A stretch of DNA of 64,000 nucleotides from Pseudoflavonifractor sp. An44 (GCF_002161675.1 NZ_NFIH01000003.1:110395-174394), one strand, 5' to 3'; shown: positions 51,053 to 59,653, counted from the first letter of the stretch. The notes: a model not told the origin generated them from the letters alone. Made by a program: numbers and translations.

Positions 51053-51580
51053 ATGCGGATGGCGTTGGAGCAGTCGGTGGGTTCCTACGTGGAGGGGGCC
51101 AAGTGCCAGTACGGCGTGTTGGAGATCCGCCAGATGCCGGAGGAATACCTGATTGCCTCCCCCACCCGGTACACCAAGATGCCGGACGAGGAGACCTTTT
51201 TGCGCACCTTTCGCAACCATTTGAAGTACTGTGAGCAGAAGGAGCTGAGCACCCGGTTGCAGGCGGGGGAGATCATCCCCCCGGAGCGGGCCAGACGCCG
51301 CTGCTTTGTGGAGAGCCATTATTTCAATCCGGTGCAGGGACGGGTGGAGGACGAGCGGCTGTACATCAAGCCCGCGGGAGAGTATGCGGTGTACGATTAC
51401 CAGGGAGAGCTGGAGGACCTGGTGGTGGCCTTCCACCACTTTGTGGACGAGGTGGAGCGTCAGGGGTATCAATTGTGTGGCGATGTGTACGAAGACGACC
51501 TGGTGGAAGAGCTGCTTTTGTCCCAAACTGGGCTCAGTGTGGCCCGTTTGACCGCCCGGGTGGAGAAGATGGAGCGGTGA
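51053..51580 (+). CDS. Stand-alone effector-binding-domain protein (GyrI-like/MerR effector type)
   Basis: A 175-residue protein whose body (LEIRQMPEEYLIASPTRYTKM; ESHYFNPVQGRVEDERLYIKPAGEYAVYDYQGELEDL) matches the ligand-binding domain of BmrR/TipA-like regulators. The MerR helix-turn-helix and coiled coil that precede it in full regulators are absent. The ATG at 51053 has AGGA upstream; an open frame to 50915 contains no recognisable DNA-binding part. It could be a true small binding protein or the remains of a regulator cut when the phage module arrived. Confidence 0.7.
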   Translation: MRMALEQSVGSYVEGAKCQYGVLEIRQMPEEYLIASPTRYTKMPDEETFLRTFRNHLKYCEQKELSTRLQAGEIIPPERARRRCFVESHYFNPVQGRVEDERLYIKPAGEYAVYDYQGELEDLVVAFHHFVDEVERQGYQLCGDVYEDDLVEELLLSQTGLSVARLTARVEKMER

Positions 51581-51599
51581 CAGGAGTGGGCGGTTTTAT

Positions 51600-51628
51600 T
51601 TGACCTGTGCCCGGCAGGCGGGTATAAT
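51600..51628 (+). promoter_or_regulatory. Promoter of the GH13 gene
   Basis: TTGACC, an exact 17-base spacer and TATAAT, 50 bases before the start codon; one of the best promoters in the window. Confidence 0.75.
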
Positions 51629-51679
51629 AACAGGGTAAGAATACCTGCTGCCAAGGCAGAGAACAGGGAGGACGACCAT

Positions 51680-52993
51680 ATGTGGTTTGACCAATCAGTC
51701 ATCTATCAGATCTACCCGCTGGGGCTGTGTGGCGCGCCGGAGGACAACGACGGCGTGCGGGAAAGCCGAATTTTGCGCCTGCTGGACTGGGTGGAGCACA
51801 TCAAAAAGCTGGGGGCGGACACCGTACTCTTCAACCCGCTGTTTGAAAGCGACCGCCACGGCTATGATACCCGGGATTATTTCCAGTTGGACTGCCGCCT
51901 GGGCACCAACGAGGACTTCGCCCAGGTGTGTGACGCGTTCCATCAGGCCGGTATCCGGGTGATGCTGGACGGGGTGTTCAACCACGTGGGCCGTGGGTTC
52001 TGGGCCTTCCGGGACGTGCAGGAAAAACGGTGGGACAGCCCCTATAAGGACTGGTTCCGCATCGACTTCAACGGCAACTCCCACTACAACGACGGCTTCT
52101 GGTACGCTGACTGGGAGGGCCACGGGGAACTGGTGAAGCTGAATCTGGACAACCCGGCGGTGGTGGAGCACCAGTTTGAGGCTATCCGCGCCTGGGTGGA
52201 CCAGTTTGACATTGACGGGCTGCGCCTGGACGTGGCCTACTGCCTGCCCCAGCACTACCTGCGCCGCCTGCGGGAGTTTACCTCCTCCCTGAAGCCGGAC
52301 TTCGCCCTCATGGGTGAGACCCTCCACGGGGACTACAAGCAGTGGATGGCCCCGGACATGTGCCACTCGGTGACCAATTACGAGTGTTACAAGGGGCTGT
52401 GGTCCAGCTTCAACTCCATGAATCTCTTTGAAATCGGCCACTCTCTGGCCCGCCAGTTTGGACCCGAGCCCTGGACCATGTACAAGGGGGCCCATCTGCT
52501 CTCCTTCCTGGACAACCACGACGTCACCCGCATTGCCAGCCAGCTCACCAACAAGGAGCACCTGGCCCCCGCCTATGCCCTGATGTTCGGCATGCCCGGG
52601 GTGCCTGCGGTGTACTACGGCAGCGAGTGGGGCCTGGAGGGCAAGAAGGAGTCCTGGGGCGACGCTCCCCTGCGCCCCGCCCTGGAACAGCCCGAGTGGA
52701 ACCACCTCACCGACTGGATTTCCAAGCTGGCCCGTGCCAAGCGGGAGAGTCAGGCACTGTGCTACGGCGGCTACCGCAATGTGGTGCTCACCAACCGCCA
52801 GCTCATCTTTGAGCGGGCCGTGGAGGGAGAGCGGGTGCTGGTGGCCATCAACGCCGACGACCAGCCCTACACCGCCCACTTTGACGCCGGGTGTGGCCAG
52901 GCCGTGGACCTCATCACAGGCCAGCTCCACGACTTCGGCGGCGGCAGCCAGCTGCCCCCCTACTGCGCCTACTTCTGGAAGATGGAGCGATAA
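51680..52993 (+). CDS. GH13 alpha-glucanase (alpha-amylase family)
   Basis: A 437-residue intracellular enzyme acting on alpha-1,4/1,6-glucans or maltodextrins; no signal peptide. The (beta/alpha)8 domain has the four GH13 motifs: DGVFNHVG (about 97-104), GLRLDVAY with nucleophile D184, MGETLHGD with acid/base E213, and FLDNHDVTR with D281. A short C-terminal beta domain follows. It lacks the N-terminal domain of neopullulanases and branching enzymes. The likely role is breakdown of glycogen or imported maltodextrin, matching glgA in the same window. Strong promoter at 51600. Confidence 0.9.
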   Translation: MWFDQSVIYQIYPLGLCGAPEDNDGVRESRILRLLDWVEHIKKLGADTVLFNPLFESDRHGYDTRDYFQLDCRLGTNEDFAQVCDAFHQAGIRVMLDGVFNHVGRGFWAFRDVQEKRWDSPYKDWFRIDFNGNSHYNDGFWYADWEGHGELVKLNLDNPAVVEHQFEAIRAWVDQFDIDGLRLDVAYCLPQHYLRRLREFTSSLKPDFALMGETLHGDYKQWMAPDMCHSVTNYECYKGLWSSFNSMNLFEIGHSLARQFGPEPWTMYKGAHLLSFLDNHDVTRIASQLTNKEHLAPAYALMFGMPGVPAVYYGSEWGLEGKKESWGDAPLRPALEQPEWNHLTDWISKLARAKRESQALCYGGYRNVVLTNRQLIFERAVEGERVLVAINADDQPYTAHFDAGCGQAVDLITGQLHDFGGGSQLPPYCAYFWKMER

Positions 52994-53072
52994 AGGCAAA
53001 GCCTTTCTCGAAAATGCAAGCATTGGGCTTTATATTTGTGTAAAATCATTCATTTTCGTTTTTGACAGTATG

Positions 53073-53118
53073 ACCGCCCGGGCTACCCTGGAAAGGGAGA
53101 CCGGGCGGTTCTGTTTTT
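53073..53118 (+). terminator. Terminator after the GH13 gene
   Basis: ACCGCCCGG pairs with CCGGGCGGT, followed by TCTGTTTTT. The 177 bases between the two genes hold nothing else recognised. Confidence 0.75.
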
Positions 53119-53170
53119 CCACAGCGGACCATACACTGGGGTGAAACAGCCGTGGAAAGGGGAGCGCCTT

Positions 53171-53941
53171 ATGAGAATCTTGGTGTTACGCCGCCGCATT
53201 CTGGCGGGGGTGGGTCTGGTGCTGGCGGCAGTGTCCATCCTGCGCCTGGTCAGCCACCCCAAGGTGGTGGGAGCCTCTGCCACCACCCGACAGCTGCCGG
53301 TGTACTGTGTCCAGGCGGACTATCCGGTGGTGTCCCTGTCCTTTGATGCGGCCTGGGGCAACGAGGATACCCAGACCCTCATTGACATTCTGGACAAATA
53401 CCAGGTGAAGGCCACCTTCTTTGTGGTGGGGGAGTGGGTGGACAAATACCCGGAGTCGGTGAAGGCCCTCCACGAGGCGGGGCACGAGATCATGAGCCAT
53501 TCCGACGACCACGCCCACTTCAACAGCCTCACCCCAGAGCAGATCAAGGAGAATCTCACCACCTGCGGGGAGAAAATTGAGGCCATCACCGGGGAATTTC
53601 CCACTCTGTTCCGCTGTCCCTACGGGGAGTACGACGACCATGTGATTACCACGGTGCGTAGCATGGGCATCCAGCCTATACAGTGGGATGTGGACAGCCT
53701 GGATTGGAAGGATATCTCCGCCTCGGAGATCACCCAGCGGGTCACCAGCCGGGTGGGGCCGGGGAGCATTGTCCTCTTCCACAATGCCGCCCTCCACACC
53801 CCCGAGGCTTTGCCCACCATCATTGAGACCCTGCTCCAGGAGGGGTATACCTTCCTGCCCATCTCCCAGCTGGTCCTCCCAGGGGAGTACGGGGAGGACT
53901 ATACCATCGACCACGCCGGGCGGCAGTGTCCTGTCTCCTGA
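53171..53941 (+). CDS. Polysaccharide deacetylase, PdaB-like
   Basis: NodB-homology metal-dependent deacetylase acting on cell-wall or spore-cortex N-acetyl groups. The 256-residue product has an N-terminal signal-anchor helix (about 8-27), the VSLSFDAAWG motif with the metal-site aspartate region (usual D-D pair reduced to D-A, as in PdaB-type proteins), HSDDHAHFN (His-x3-His metal pair), RCPYGEYD and a closing LFHN. The altered first motif means its deacetylase activity is uncertain. The ATG at 53171 follows AGGGGAG. PdaB-like proteins are tied to sporulation, suggesting a spore former. Confidence 0.88.
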   Translation: MRILVLRRRILAGVGLVLAAVSILRLVSHPKVVGASATTRQLPVYCVQADYPVVSLSFDAAWGNEDTQTLIDILDKYQVKATFFVVGEWVDKYPESVKALHEAGHEIMSHSDDHAHFNSLTPEQIKENLTTCGEKIEAITGEFPTLFRCPYGEYDDHVITTVRSMGIQPIQWDVDSLDWKDISASEITQRVTSRVGPGSIVLFHNAALHTPEALPTIIETLLQEGYTFLPISQLVLPGEYGEDYTIDHAGRQCPVS

Positions 53942-53947
53942 CTGCGG

Positions 53948-53977
53948 TTGTGCCACTCCCGCCCTTTGTGGTAGAAT
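53948..53977 (+). promoter_or_regulatory. Promoter of the second MATE gene
   Basis: TTGTGC, an 18-base spacer and TAGAAT, 32 bases before the start codon. Confidence 0.5.
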
Positions 53978-54009
53978 GGTAGGCAAACGAGAGAGAAAGC
54001 CGGGAGAGA

Positions 54010-55350
54010 ATGAGACAAGATTTGACCACGGGCCCGGTGACCCGGACCATGCTGCTCTTTGCCCTGCCTATGATTTTGGGCAACATCCTACAGCAGTGCT
54101 ACAACTTGGCGGATACGTGGATTGTGGGGCGGTTTATCAGCACCGACGCTTTGGGGGCTGTGGGCAGCGCCTACACCCTGATGACCTTTTTGACCTCCCT
54201 GATTTTGGGTATGTGTATGGGGGCCGGGGCGCTGTTCTCCATCAGCTATGGCGGCAAAGACCTGCGTCGGCTGGGGGAGTACATCGCCTCCGCCTTTGTG
54301 CTCATTGTGGGGCTGACGGTGGTGCTCACCGGGGTGTCCTACGGTCTGTTGCCCTCCATTTTGTGGTGGATGCGCACGCCGGAGGACGTGTACCCCATGA
54401 TGTATTCCTACGTCCAGGTGATTCTGGTGGGGCTGCCCTTCATCTTCCTCTACAACTATTTTGCCTTCCTCCTGCGGGCGGTGGGAAACTCCCTGGTGCC
54501 CCTGGTGTTTTTGGGGGTGAGCACGGTGCTGAACATCGGCCTGGATGTGCTGCTGGTGGCGGTCATCCCCTACGGCGTGGCGGGAGCTGCGGCGGCCACC
54601 GTGATCGCCCAGGGGGTGGCGGGGGTGGGCATCGCCATCTATACCCTGCTGCGGGAGCCGCTGCTGCGCCAGGGGCTGCGGATGCGAGGGCGTGCCGTGG
54701 CGGAGATTTTCGCCTATGCCTCCACCACAGGGGCCCAGCAGTCGGTGATGAACTTTGGAATCCTTATGGTGCAGGGGCTGGTCAACAGCTTCGGCACCGC
54801 CGTCATGGCCGCCTTTGCCGCTGGGGTGAAAATTGATACCCTGGCCTATATGCCTGCCCAGGAGTTTGGAAATGCCTATTCCATTTTCATCTCCCAGAAT
54901 TATGGGGCGGGCCGAGGGGAGCGCATCCGGGCGGGCACCAAAAGCGCTGTGGCCCTGGTGCTGGGCTTTTGTGCCCTGGTCTCCGCCCTGGTGTGGGTGC
55001 TGGCCCCGCAGCTCATGGGTATCTTCATTCCGCCCCAGGAGGCCCAGTCTCTGGCGGTGGGGGTGGGATACCTGCGCATTGAGGGGGCCTGTTATGTGGG
55101 CATCGGGGTGCTGTTTTTGCTCTACGGCTATTTCCGGGCCGTGGCTCAGCCCCGTATCTCCCTGCTGCTGACGGTGATCTCCCTGGGCACCCGGGTGCTT
55201 CTGGCCTACTCCTGTGCCCCCTGGTTTGGGGTGGAGGCCATCTGGTGGGCCATCCCCATTGGCTGGGTGCTGGCCGACCTGGTGGGGGGCGGGTTGGTCC
55301 AGCGGGTTCAGATTTTACGACCGTTGAGTGGTGGTACCACAGGCGTTTGA
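54010..55350 (+). CDS. MATE-family exporter, second copy type
   Basis: A 446-residue, twelve-helix multidrug or metabolite exporter. The opening LTTGPVTRTMLLFALPMILGNILQQCYNLADTWIVGRFIS is the family N-terminus; both MatE halves are complete. It is only distantly similar to the MATE protein at 32256, so it is not a recent duplicate. The start has GGGAGAG upstream. The gene runs into the hairpin-ended MITE-like element within 15 bases of its stop. Confidence 0.93.
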   Translation: MRQDLTTGPVTRTMLLFALPMILGNILQQCYNLADTWIVGRFISTDALGAVGSAYTLMTFLTSLILGMCMGAGALFSISYGGKDLRRLGEYIASAFVLIVGLTVVLTGVSYGLLPSILWWMRTPEDVYPMMYSYVQVILVGLPFIFLYNYFAFLLRAVGNSLVPLVFLGVSTVLNIGLDVLLVAVIPYGVAGAAAATVIAQGVAGVGIAIYTLLREPLLRQGLRMRGRAVAEIFAYASTTGAQQSVMNFGILMVQGLVNSFGTAVMAAFAAGVKIDTLAYMPAQEFGNAYSIFISQNYGAGRGERIRAGTKSAVALVLGFCALVSALVWVLAPQLMGIFIPPQEAQSLAVGVGYLRIEGACYVGIGVLFLLYGYFRAVAQPRISLLLTVISLGTRVLLAYSCAPWFGVEAIWWAIPIGWVLADLVGGGLVQRVQILRPLSGGTTGV

Positions 55351-55363
55351 GAGCCAGTCACAG

Positions 55364-55570
55364 GGCTCCCTCCGGGAGGGAGCTGTCTGCGTGAGCAGAC
55401 TGAGGGAGCATGCGGGCGGCTGTACCGCCAAATTTTCACACGGCATAGACCTTTGCCAGGATTTTCGACCACATCGGTACGCACCGCCCATTGCGTCAAA
55501 GCCCTTTGGCTGTTTCTACAGGCTCCCTCCGTCATGGCTACGCCATGCCACCTCCCTCCCTGAGGGAGGC
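55364..55570. repeat. MITE-like element with palindromic ends
   Basis: About 207 bp bounded by related inverted ends: GGCTCCCTCCGGGAGGGAGC at the left and CCTCCCTCCCTGAGGGAGGC at the right (about 18 of 22 matching when inverted), each a hairpin itself. A further palindrome GTCATGGCTACGCCATGCC lies just inside the right end. No transposase is present. Confidence 0.65.
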
Positions 55571-55606
55571 TTTTTGGTCTGGAAAAGCCATGTAAATCGC
55601 CAATTC

Positions 55607-55702
55607 CCTTGGGTTGCTGGCGTAGGGGAGGGGCTTGCCCCTCCCGAATCTCCCAGGGCAATGCCAGGGAGACAGCGGGCCGGGCAAGCCACGGCCCCTA
55701 CC
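55607..55702 (+). repeat. REP-like intergenic repeat B, copy 2 (partial)
   Basis: Matches the part of repeat B with the TTGGGTTGCTGGCGTAGGGG block and both palindromes; the AT-rich lead seen in the other copies is missing. Confidence 0.75.
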
Positions 55703-55734
55703 ACAGCGTAACAAGGAAGTGCGGCAATGGATCC

Positions 55735-55877
55735 CGGCGGCGGGAACGCCGCCTTTCCGGGGTAGGCCCGGACGTGGAAACCACAGAGGTTTAGGGTTAG
55801 CTGCCCAGTGTGGCCTGGTGTGGTGGAAAAAACAGGGGCCACAGCAAGGGTGACAGGCCGAATTTAGACTTGACGCA
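55735..55877 (-). repeat. Long intergenic element A, copy 3 (partial, inverted)
   Basis: On the reverse strand the order GCGTCAAG, TTCGGCCTGTCACCC, CTTGCTGTGGC, GGTTTCCACGTCCGGGCCTA and the central hairpin GGCGGCG/CGCCGCC match the inner part of element A. Both end hairpins are absent. The 400 bases from here to the next gene contain a promoter at 56152 and otherwise nothing recognised. Confidence 0.65.
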
Positions 55878-56151
55878 AGCCCAGCCTGTTCATACTGCGT
55901 TTGCAGCACCTGCCTCATCTCATCGTCGGCGTCACGTACCCGCTTACACGCCTGGTCCGGGGTCTTGAGCCACACCACATCCCCCTCCCAGCCATACATG
56001 GGCGATCTCATAGGTCGCGCCATACTGACTGTAGTAGTATGTATTCCTCTGCCCTGTCTCCACTTCTGTAAAAAGTCAAATATCTATCCTCTCATATGAG
56101 CATGATACTGGTTGGTTAAAACTAATTTTTGTGAATCAACAGTTATTAGCA

Positions 56152-56180
56152 TTGACGTGTTGTGTAGTTTATGTTAGAAT
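56152..56180 (+). promoter_or_regulatory. Promoter of the secreted-protein gene
   Basis: TTGACG, an exact 17-base spacer and TAGAAT in AT-rich sequence, about 100 bases before the GTG start. Confidence 0.6.
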
Positions 56181-56283
56181 ATACTTTTATATTTTGTGCA
56201 ATATGGATAAGCACAAGCAGAGGAGAGGGTTCCAATGGGCCAGGAGATTAATATTGATTTGAAATACATAAGGAGGGTTTACT

Positions 56284-57204
56284 GTGGCTAGAAAAAGGTT
56301 TTTATCATCCATTCTTCTCATTGGAATGCTTTTCGCAATGTCAACTGTTGCTTTTGCCACTAATGATGCCCCAGATATGCCAGCCGAACCTGCGGCATAC
56401 TCCGTAACAACAAATGAGTACGATATTTACACTCATTCAAGAAGGCTCTCCAACAAAGAACTTAGTAATCAAGGAATGTCAGAAACTCATATAAATTTAA
56501 TTAAATCGGATGCAATTGAGAATGAACTCCTGGAACGAGCTTCTTTGCCAGCCTCTGAACTCTCAGATATGGGATATAGTAGTAGCCAAATTACAATTCT
56601 AAAGAATTACAATGGAGAACCCATTGAAAATAAACCTGAACTGCGTGGGGTTTTTGCTGATATGACAGCAAAATTTTATAAAGAAGTTGCAAGTTCAGTA
56701 ACTCTTAAAGTGCGAGTGTACTGGGAGTGGTCAAATGTCCCTCTTCTTGCCGGAGAACCAATTATTGATTTAATGGCTATTCGTTGGCAAGGCACTAATA
56801 CCAATGGTCAATCAATCAATCTAGCCTTCTACTCTGCGACTTCTTATGCAAACGCAAATTATTATAGCCGCTCAGGAGAATATAAATACAGTAACCGGCT
56901 CACTATTGTTTGCGATTCTCCCTATGACCATGCATACGCCAAAGTTCCCGTTGGCTCTGGAGACTCGGACCAATATGGAGCGTATTATGCCAAGACCGGC
57001 AATTTTTATGTTCAAGTAATGCGCACTGGAACCGATTACATCAAAGAAGCTGCCTTTGTATTTGCATATGGTCATACAGTTGTCGGCGTATCACCATCCC
57101 TTTCACTCCCTGTTTCGTTTGGTATCGGATTTAGTGTTGGAACAGAAAAAATGGTGGAAATGGCTATTAGAATGAGTAATACAGGACATATAACCGAATA
57201 CTAA
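56284..57204 (+). CDS. Secreted hypothetical protein, AT-rich gene
   Basis: A 306-residue protein with a clear signal peptide (MARKRFLSSILLIGMLFAMSTVAFA, cleavage near residue 25), a helical part (about 45-110, with SNKELSNQGMSETHINLIK and LSDMGYSSSQITILKN as two related blocks) and a beta-rich C-terminal part (about 125-306). No membrane anchor or sorting signal. The GTG start follows AAGGAGGG. The gene is far more AT-rich than its surroundings and has its own promoter, so recent transfer is likely. Function not recognised; the gene pairs with a tiny convergent membrane-protein gene. Confidence 0.75.
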   Translation: MARKRFLSSILLIGMLFAMSTVAFATNDAPDMPAEPAAYSVTTNEYDIYTHSRRLSNKELSNQGMSETHINLIKSDAIENELLERASLPASELSDMGYSSSQITILKNYNGEPIENKPELRGVFADMTAKFYKEVASSVTLKVRVYWEWSNVPLLAGEPIIDLMAIRWQGTNTNGQSINLAFYSATSYANANYYSRSGEYKYSNRLTIVCDSPYDHAYAKVPVGSGDSDQYGAYYAKTGNFYVQVMRTGTDYIKEAAFVFAYGHTVVGVSPSLSLPVSFGIGFSVGTEKMVEMAIRMSNTGHITEY

Positions 57205-57210
57205 ACAGCA

Positions 57211-57248
57211 TAAAATAACAAGAGGGGGATACCCCTCTTGTTATTTGT
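57211..57248. terminator. Bidirectional terminator between convergent genes
   Basis: AAATAACAAGAGGGG pairs with CCCCTCTTGTTATTT around GATA; A/T tracts on both sides serve both the secreted-protein gene and the small reverse gene. Confidence 0.8.
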
Positions 57249-57396
57249 GCTTATGCCGAATTGTGTACAAAAGAACTGCGCCAATAAAAGCGATTCCCAC
57301 AATACCCCCTATTCCTGGAAGATTAAATCTAATTCCAACTGTCACCTCAGCTGAAATAGAGAATATAATCGTCAAAATAAAAATTAACACTTCCAT
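57241..57396 (-). CDS. Small two-helix membrane protein
   Basis: A 51-residue frame on the reverse strand: MEVLIFILTIIFSISAE..., then a glycine-rich turn and a second hydrophobic stretch ending in LLYTIRHKHK. Two membrane helices (about 2-17 and 27-45) with a basic tail. GAGGAA lies at a good distance before the ATG, and the stop falls in a shared terminator. It is convergent with the secreted-protein gene and equally AT-rich; the forward-strand frame over the same bases has no such support. Function unknown; toxin-like, immunity-like or accessory roles are all open. Confidence 0.55.
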   Translation of the reverse strand: MEVLIFILTIIFSISAEVTVGIRFNLPGIGGIVGIAFIGAVLLYTIRHKHK

Positions 57397-57744
57397 ACTC
57401 TTCCTCTTTTCTATATCAAACTCTATCTTTAATGAACTTTATTCGCATCAAATGTATTAAAAATCTTCTTTTACCCAATATGACAGCAAAAATATGAAAA
57501 ACTTCTTCTCTCTTATCCGCTTTCCATTCTAACACTGTTTCCACATAGGCTCTGCCAAGAGAGTAGACTAGGGTGCATATTATCATCAACTAGGTGAAAA
57601 AACATGATTCACACATCCGCTGGAAACCTACTGCGTTCCCCGTTATCGCACCCTATGTTATGTTTACTGTAACATTATACTTTTATGATGTCAACACAAT
57701 ATAAGTGATATTGATTTTGCAACAGACCCTTTGATGCAGGGGTT
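57397..57744. other. AT-rich gap with a reverse promoter
   Basis: About 350 bases with no credible gene. A reverse-strand promoter-like TTGACA, 17 bases, TACAGT lies at 57666-57694 and could serve the small membrane-protein gene through a leader of some 270 bases. An AGGGTGC/GCACCCT inverted pair (57569 and about 57648) encloses part of that leader. Confidence 0.4.
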
Positions 57745-58581
57745 TCACTTGTTGAGAATGTACCGCTCAATGGCAATGGCGGCCCCGTCCTGGTCATAGG
57801 GCAGGGTGACGGCGTCCGCCGCTGCCTGGATGTGCGGGGCAGCGTTGCCCATGGCCACGGAGAACCCGGCGGCCTGGAGCATGGACAGGTCGTTGCCGCT
57901 GTCCCCGATGGCCATGACGTGGGCGGGGTCGATATCCAGCAGCCCGCACACCTCCCGCAGGGCGTTGCCCTTGGTGCTCTGGGTGTGGGCGATCTCAATG
58001 GTGTGGGGCCCGGACCAGAAGTGATTGAGGGGCAGGGTGTCCAGTCGGGCGCAGACCTGGTCCCGGAGGGGATCGGGGATGTGGGGGAGGTTGATCTTGT
58101 CGATATTCAGCTCTGGCGTGTGGGCGGTGCGGATGAGGTCGTCCACCACCACGCCCCGCTTGCCCAGCACCACATCCAAGTGGTAGCCGATGAACTCCCG
58201 GTAGGGCTGCTCCATGTCCCAGCTCTCCTGGGTCAGGTACATGTGGCCCTGAGCGGACAGCTCCACGGGGAAGTGGTATTCTCCCGCCAGCTCCACCACC
58301 GCCTGAGCTACTTCGGGGGGGATGTAGTGGCCACGCAGCAGCTCTCCGGTGGCAATGCGGCGAATCTCGCCGCCGTTGCACAAAATGCACAGGTTTTCCC
58401 ATGCCGCTCCCGTCTGCACCGGAGGCGGGAGGAGAAAGTGCTGCCGTCCGGTGGTGGGCACGATGGCCACCCCTTTGGCGTGGGCCTCCGCCAGAGCCTG
58501 GTGGAGACGGGGGGTAAAGCTCAGGTGGTCGGCTTGCAGGGACGTGCCGTCCAAATCCATGGCGAGAAGTTGAATATCCAT
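57745..58581 (-). CDS. HAD-family (Cof-type) sugar phosphatase
   Basis: A 278-residue cytosolic hydrolase. Motif I is LLAMDLDGTSL (nucleophile Asp in DLDGT, about residue 9), motif II/III include the VPTTGR block and a lysine in STKGNALREV, and motif IV is AIGDSGNDLSML (about 218-229), with a large type IIB cap between. Cof-type enzymes hydrolyse a range of sugar phosphates or flavin phosphates. The ATG at 58581 follows AAGGAGG. It stands alone; the substrate is not predictable. Confidence 0.9.
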   Translation of the reverse strand: MDIQLLAMDLDGTSLQADHLSFTPRLHQALAEAHAKGVAIVPTTGRQHFLLPPPVQTGAAWENLCILCNGGEIRRIATGELLRGHYIPPEVAQAVVELAGEYHFPVELSAQGHMYLTQESWDMEQPYREFIGYHLDVVLGKRGVVVDDLIRTAHTPELNIDKINLPHIPDPLRDQVCARLDTLPLNHFWSGPHTIEIAHTQSTKGNALREVCGLLDIDPAHVMAIGDSGNDLSMLQAAGFSVAMGNAAPHIQAAADAVTLPYDQDGAAIAIERYILNK

Positions 58582-58743
58582 TGGTTGAACCTCCTTACAA
58601 CGGGGAAAGGGCGATGGTGAAACCGGGCAAAATAGCCTGTATCTTCCACCAGAATAGCCCCCATGTTTCCGGTTGTCAACGGGGCGGCGGCCAACTCTTG
58701 GTTTCGCACAGTTCCACAAACCCCTGCCCTGGTGGAGATGTCA

Positions 58744-58781
58744 AAAAAATTCCCTTTGGCCTGAGCCAAAGGGAATTTTTT
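58744..58781. terminator. Bidirectional terminator after the nucleotidyltransferase gene
   Basis: AAAAAATTCCCTTTGGC pairs perfectly with GCCAAAGGGAATTTTTT around CTGA. Confidence 0.88.
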
Positions 58782-58798
58782 ATCTTGATAGTTTGGGC

Positions 58799-59653
58799 TT
58801 ACAGGGACAGCAGGTGCTGGCCGTACTCGGTCATGGACAGCTCCTGGCCCAGCTTTTGCAGCTGGTCGTGGGAGATCCAGCCCTCCCGGTAGGCGATTTC
58901 TTCAATGACGCCCACATAGTGATCCTGGCCCTGCAGGTCGTGGATGGTCTGGGCGGCCTGGAGCATGCTGCCGGCGTTGCCGGCGTCCAGCCACACGTAG
59001 TTGTCCTCCATGGGCACCACCTGGAGCTGGCCCTGGTGCAGATAGGCCAGATTCACGTCGGTGATCTCCAGCTCGCCCCGGGCGGAGGGGGTGAGGTTGG
59101 CGGCGATGTCCATGGCCTGTCCGTCGTAGAAGTACAGGCCGGGCACGATATAGTTGGACTTGGGGTTCTGGGGCTTCTCCTCAATGGAGATGGCCTTGCC
59201 GTCCTGGTCGAACTCCACCACGCCGAAGGGGCGGGGGTCGTCCACATAGCAGCCGAAGACGGTGGCGCCCTGGTTGTTGTCAGCGGCCTGCTTCAAAAGC
59301 TGCTGGAAGTTGGGGGACCAGAAGATGTTGTCGCCCAGCACCAGGCACACGTCGTCCCCGTCCACGAAGTCACGGCCAATGAGCAGGGCGTCGGCAATGC
59401 CACGGGCCACGGGTTGCACGGTGTACTGGATGTTCATGCCCAGCTGGGAGCCGTCGCCCAGCAGAGCGGCAAAGGTGTCCACCTCTCCGGGGGGCACAAT
59501 CACCAGCACGTCACGGATGCCGGCCTGCATCAGCACGGCCAGGGGATAATAGATCAGCGGCTTGTCGTAGACAGGCAGCAGGGGTTTGCAGACGGGTCGG
59601 GTCATCGGATAGAGACGGGTGCCCCGTCCGGCAGCCAAGATAATACCCTTCAT
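58799..59653 (-). CDS. rfbA: Glucose-1-phosphate thymidylyltransferase
   Basis: Makes dTDP-glucose from glucose-1-phosphate and dTTP, the entry to dTDP-rhamnose and related sugars for surface glycans. The 284-residue product has the nucleotide loop LAAGRGTRLYPMTRPVCKPLLPVYDKP (residues 7-33), LGDNIFW, FGVVEFD and IEEKPQNPKSNY with the catalytic aspartate and lysine regions. The ATG at 59653 follows AGGTAGGAA. rfbB, C and D are not beside it, so they must lie elsewhere if the pathway is complete. Confidence 0.93.
   Translation of the reverse strand: MKGIILAAGRGTRLYPMTRPVCKPLLPVYDKPLIYYPLAVLMQAGIRDVLVIVPPGEVDTFAALLGDGSQLGMNIQYTVQPVARGIADALLIGRDFVDGDDVCLVLGDNIFWSPNFQQLLKQAADNNQGATVFGCYVDDPRPFGVVEFDQDGKAISIEEKPQNPKSNYIVPGLYFYDGQAMDIAANLTPSARGELEITDVNLAYLHQGQLQVVPMEDNYVWLDAGNAGSMLQAAQTIHDLQGQDHYVGVIEEIAYREGWISHDQLQKLGQELSMTEYGQHLLSL

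Noticed and set aside
52994..53060. Another copy of repeat C after the GH13 gene
   Set aside because: Only a short CTCGAAAATGCAAGCATT-like match is present; the palindromes of repeat C are missing.
57245..57460. Forward 71-codon frame over the small reverse membrane-protein gene
   Set aside because: It overlaps the terminator of the secreted-protein gene and has no ribosome site; the reverse frame has both a ribosome site and membrane-helix pattern.
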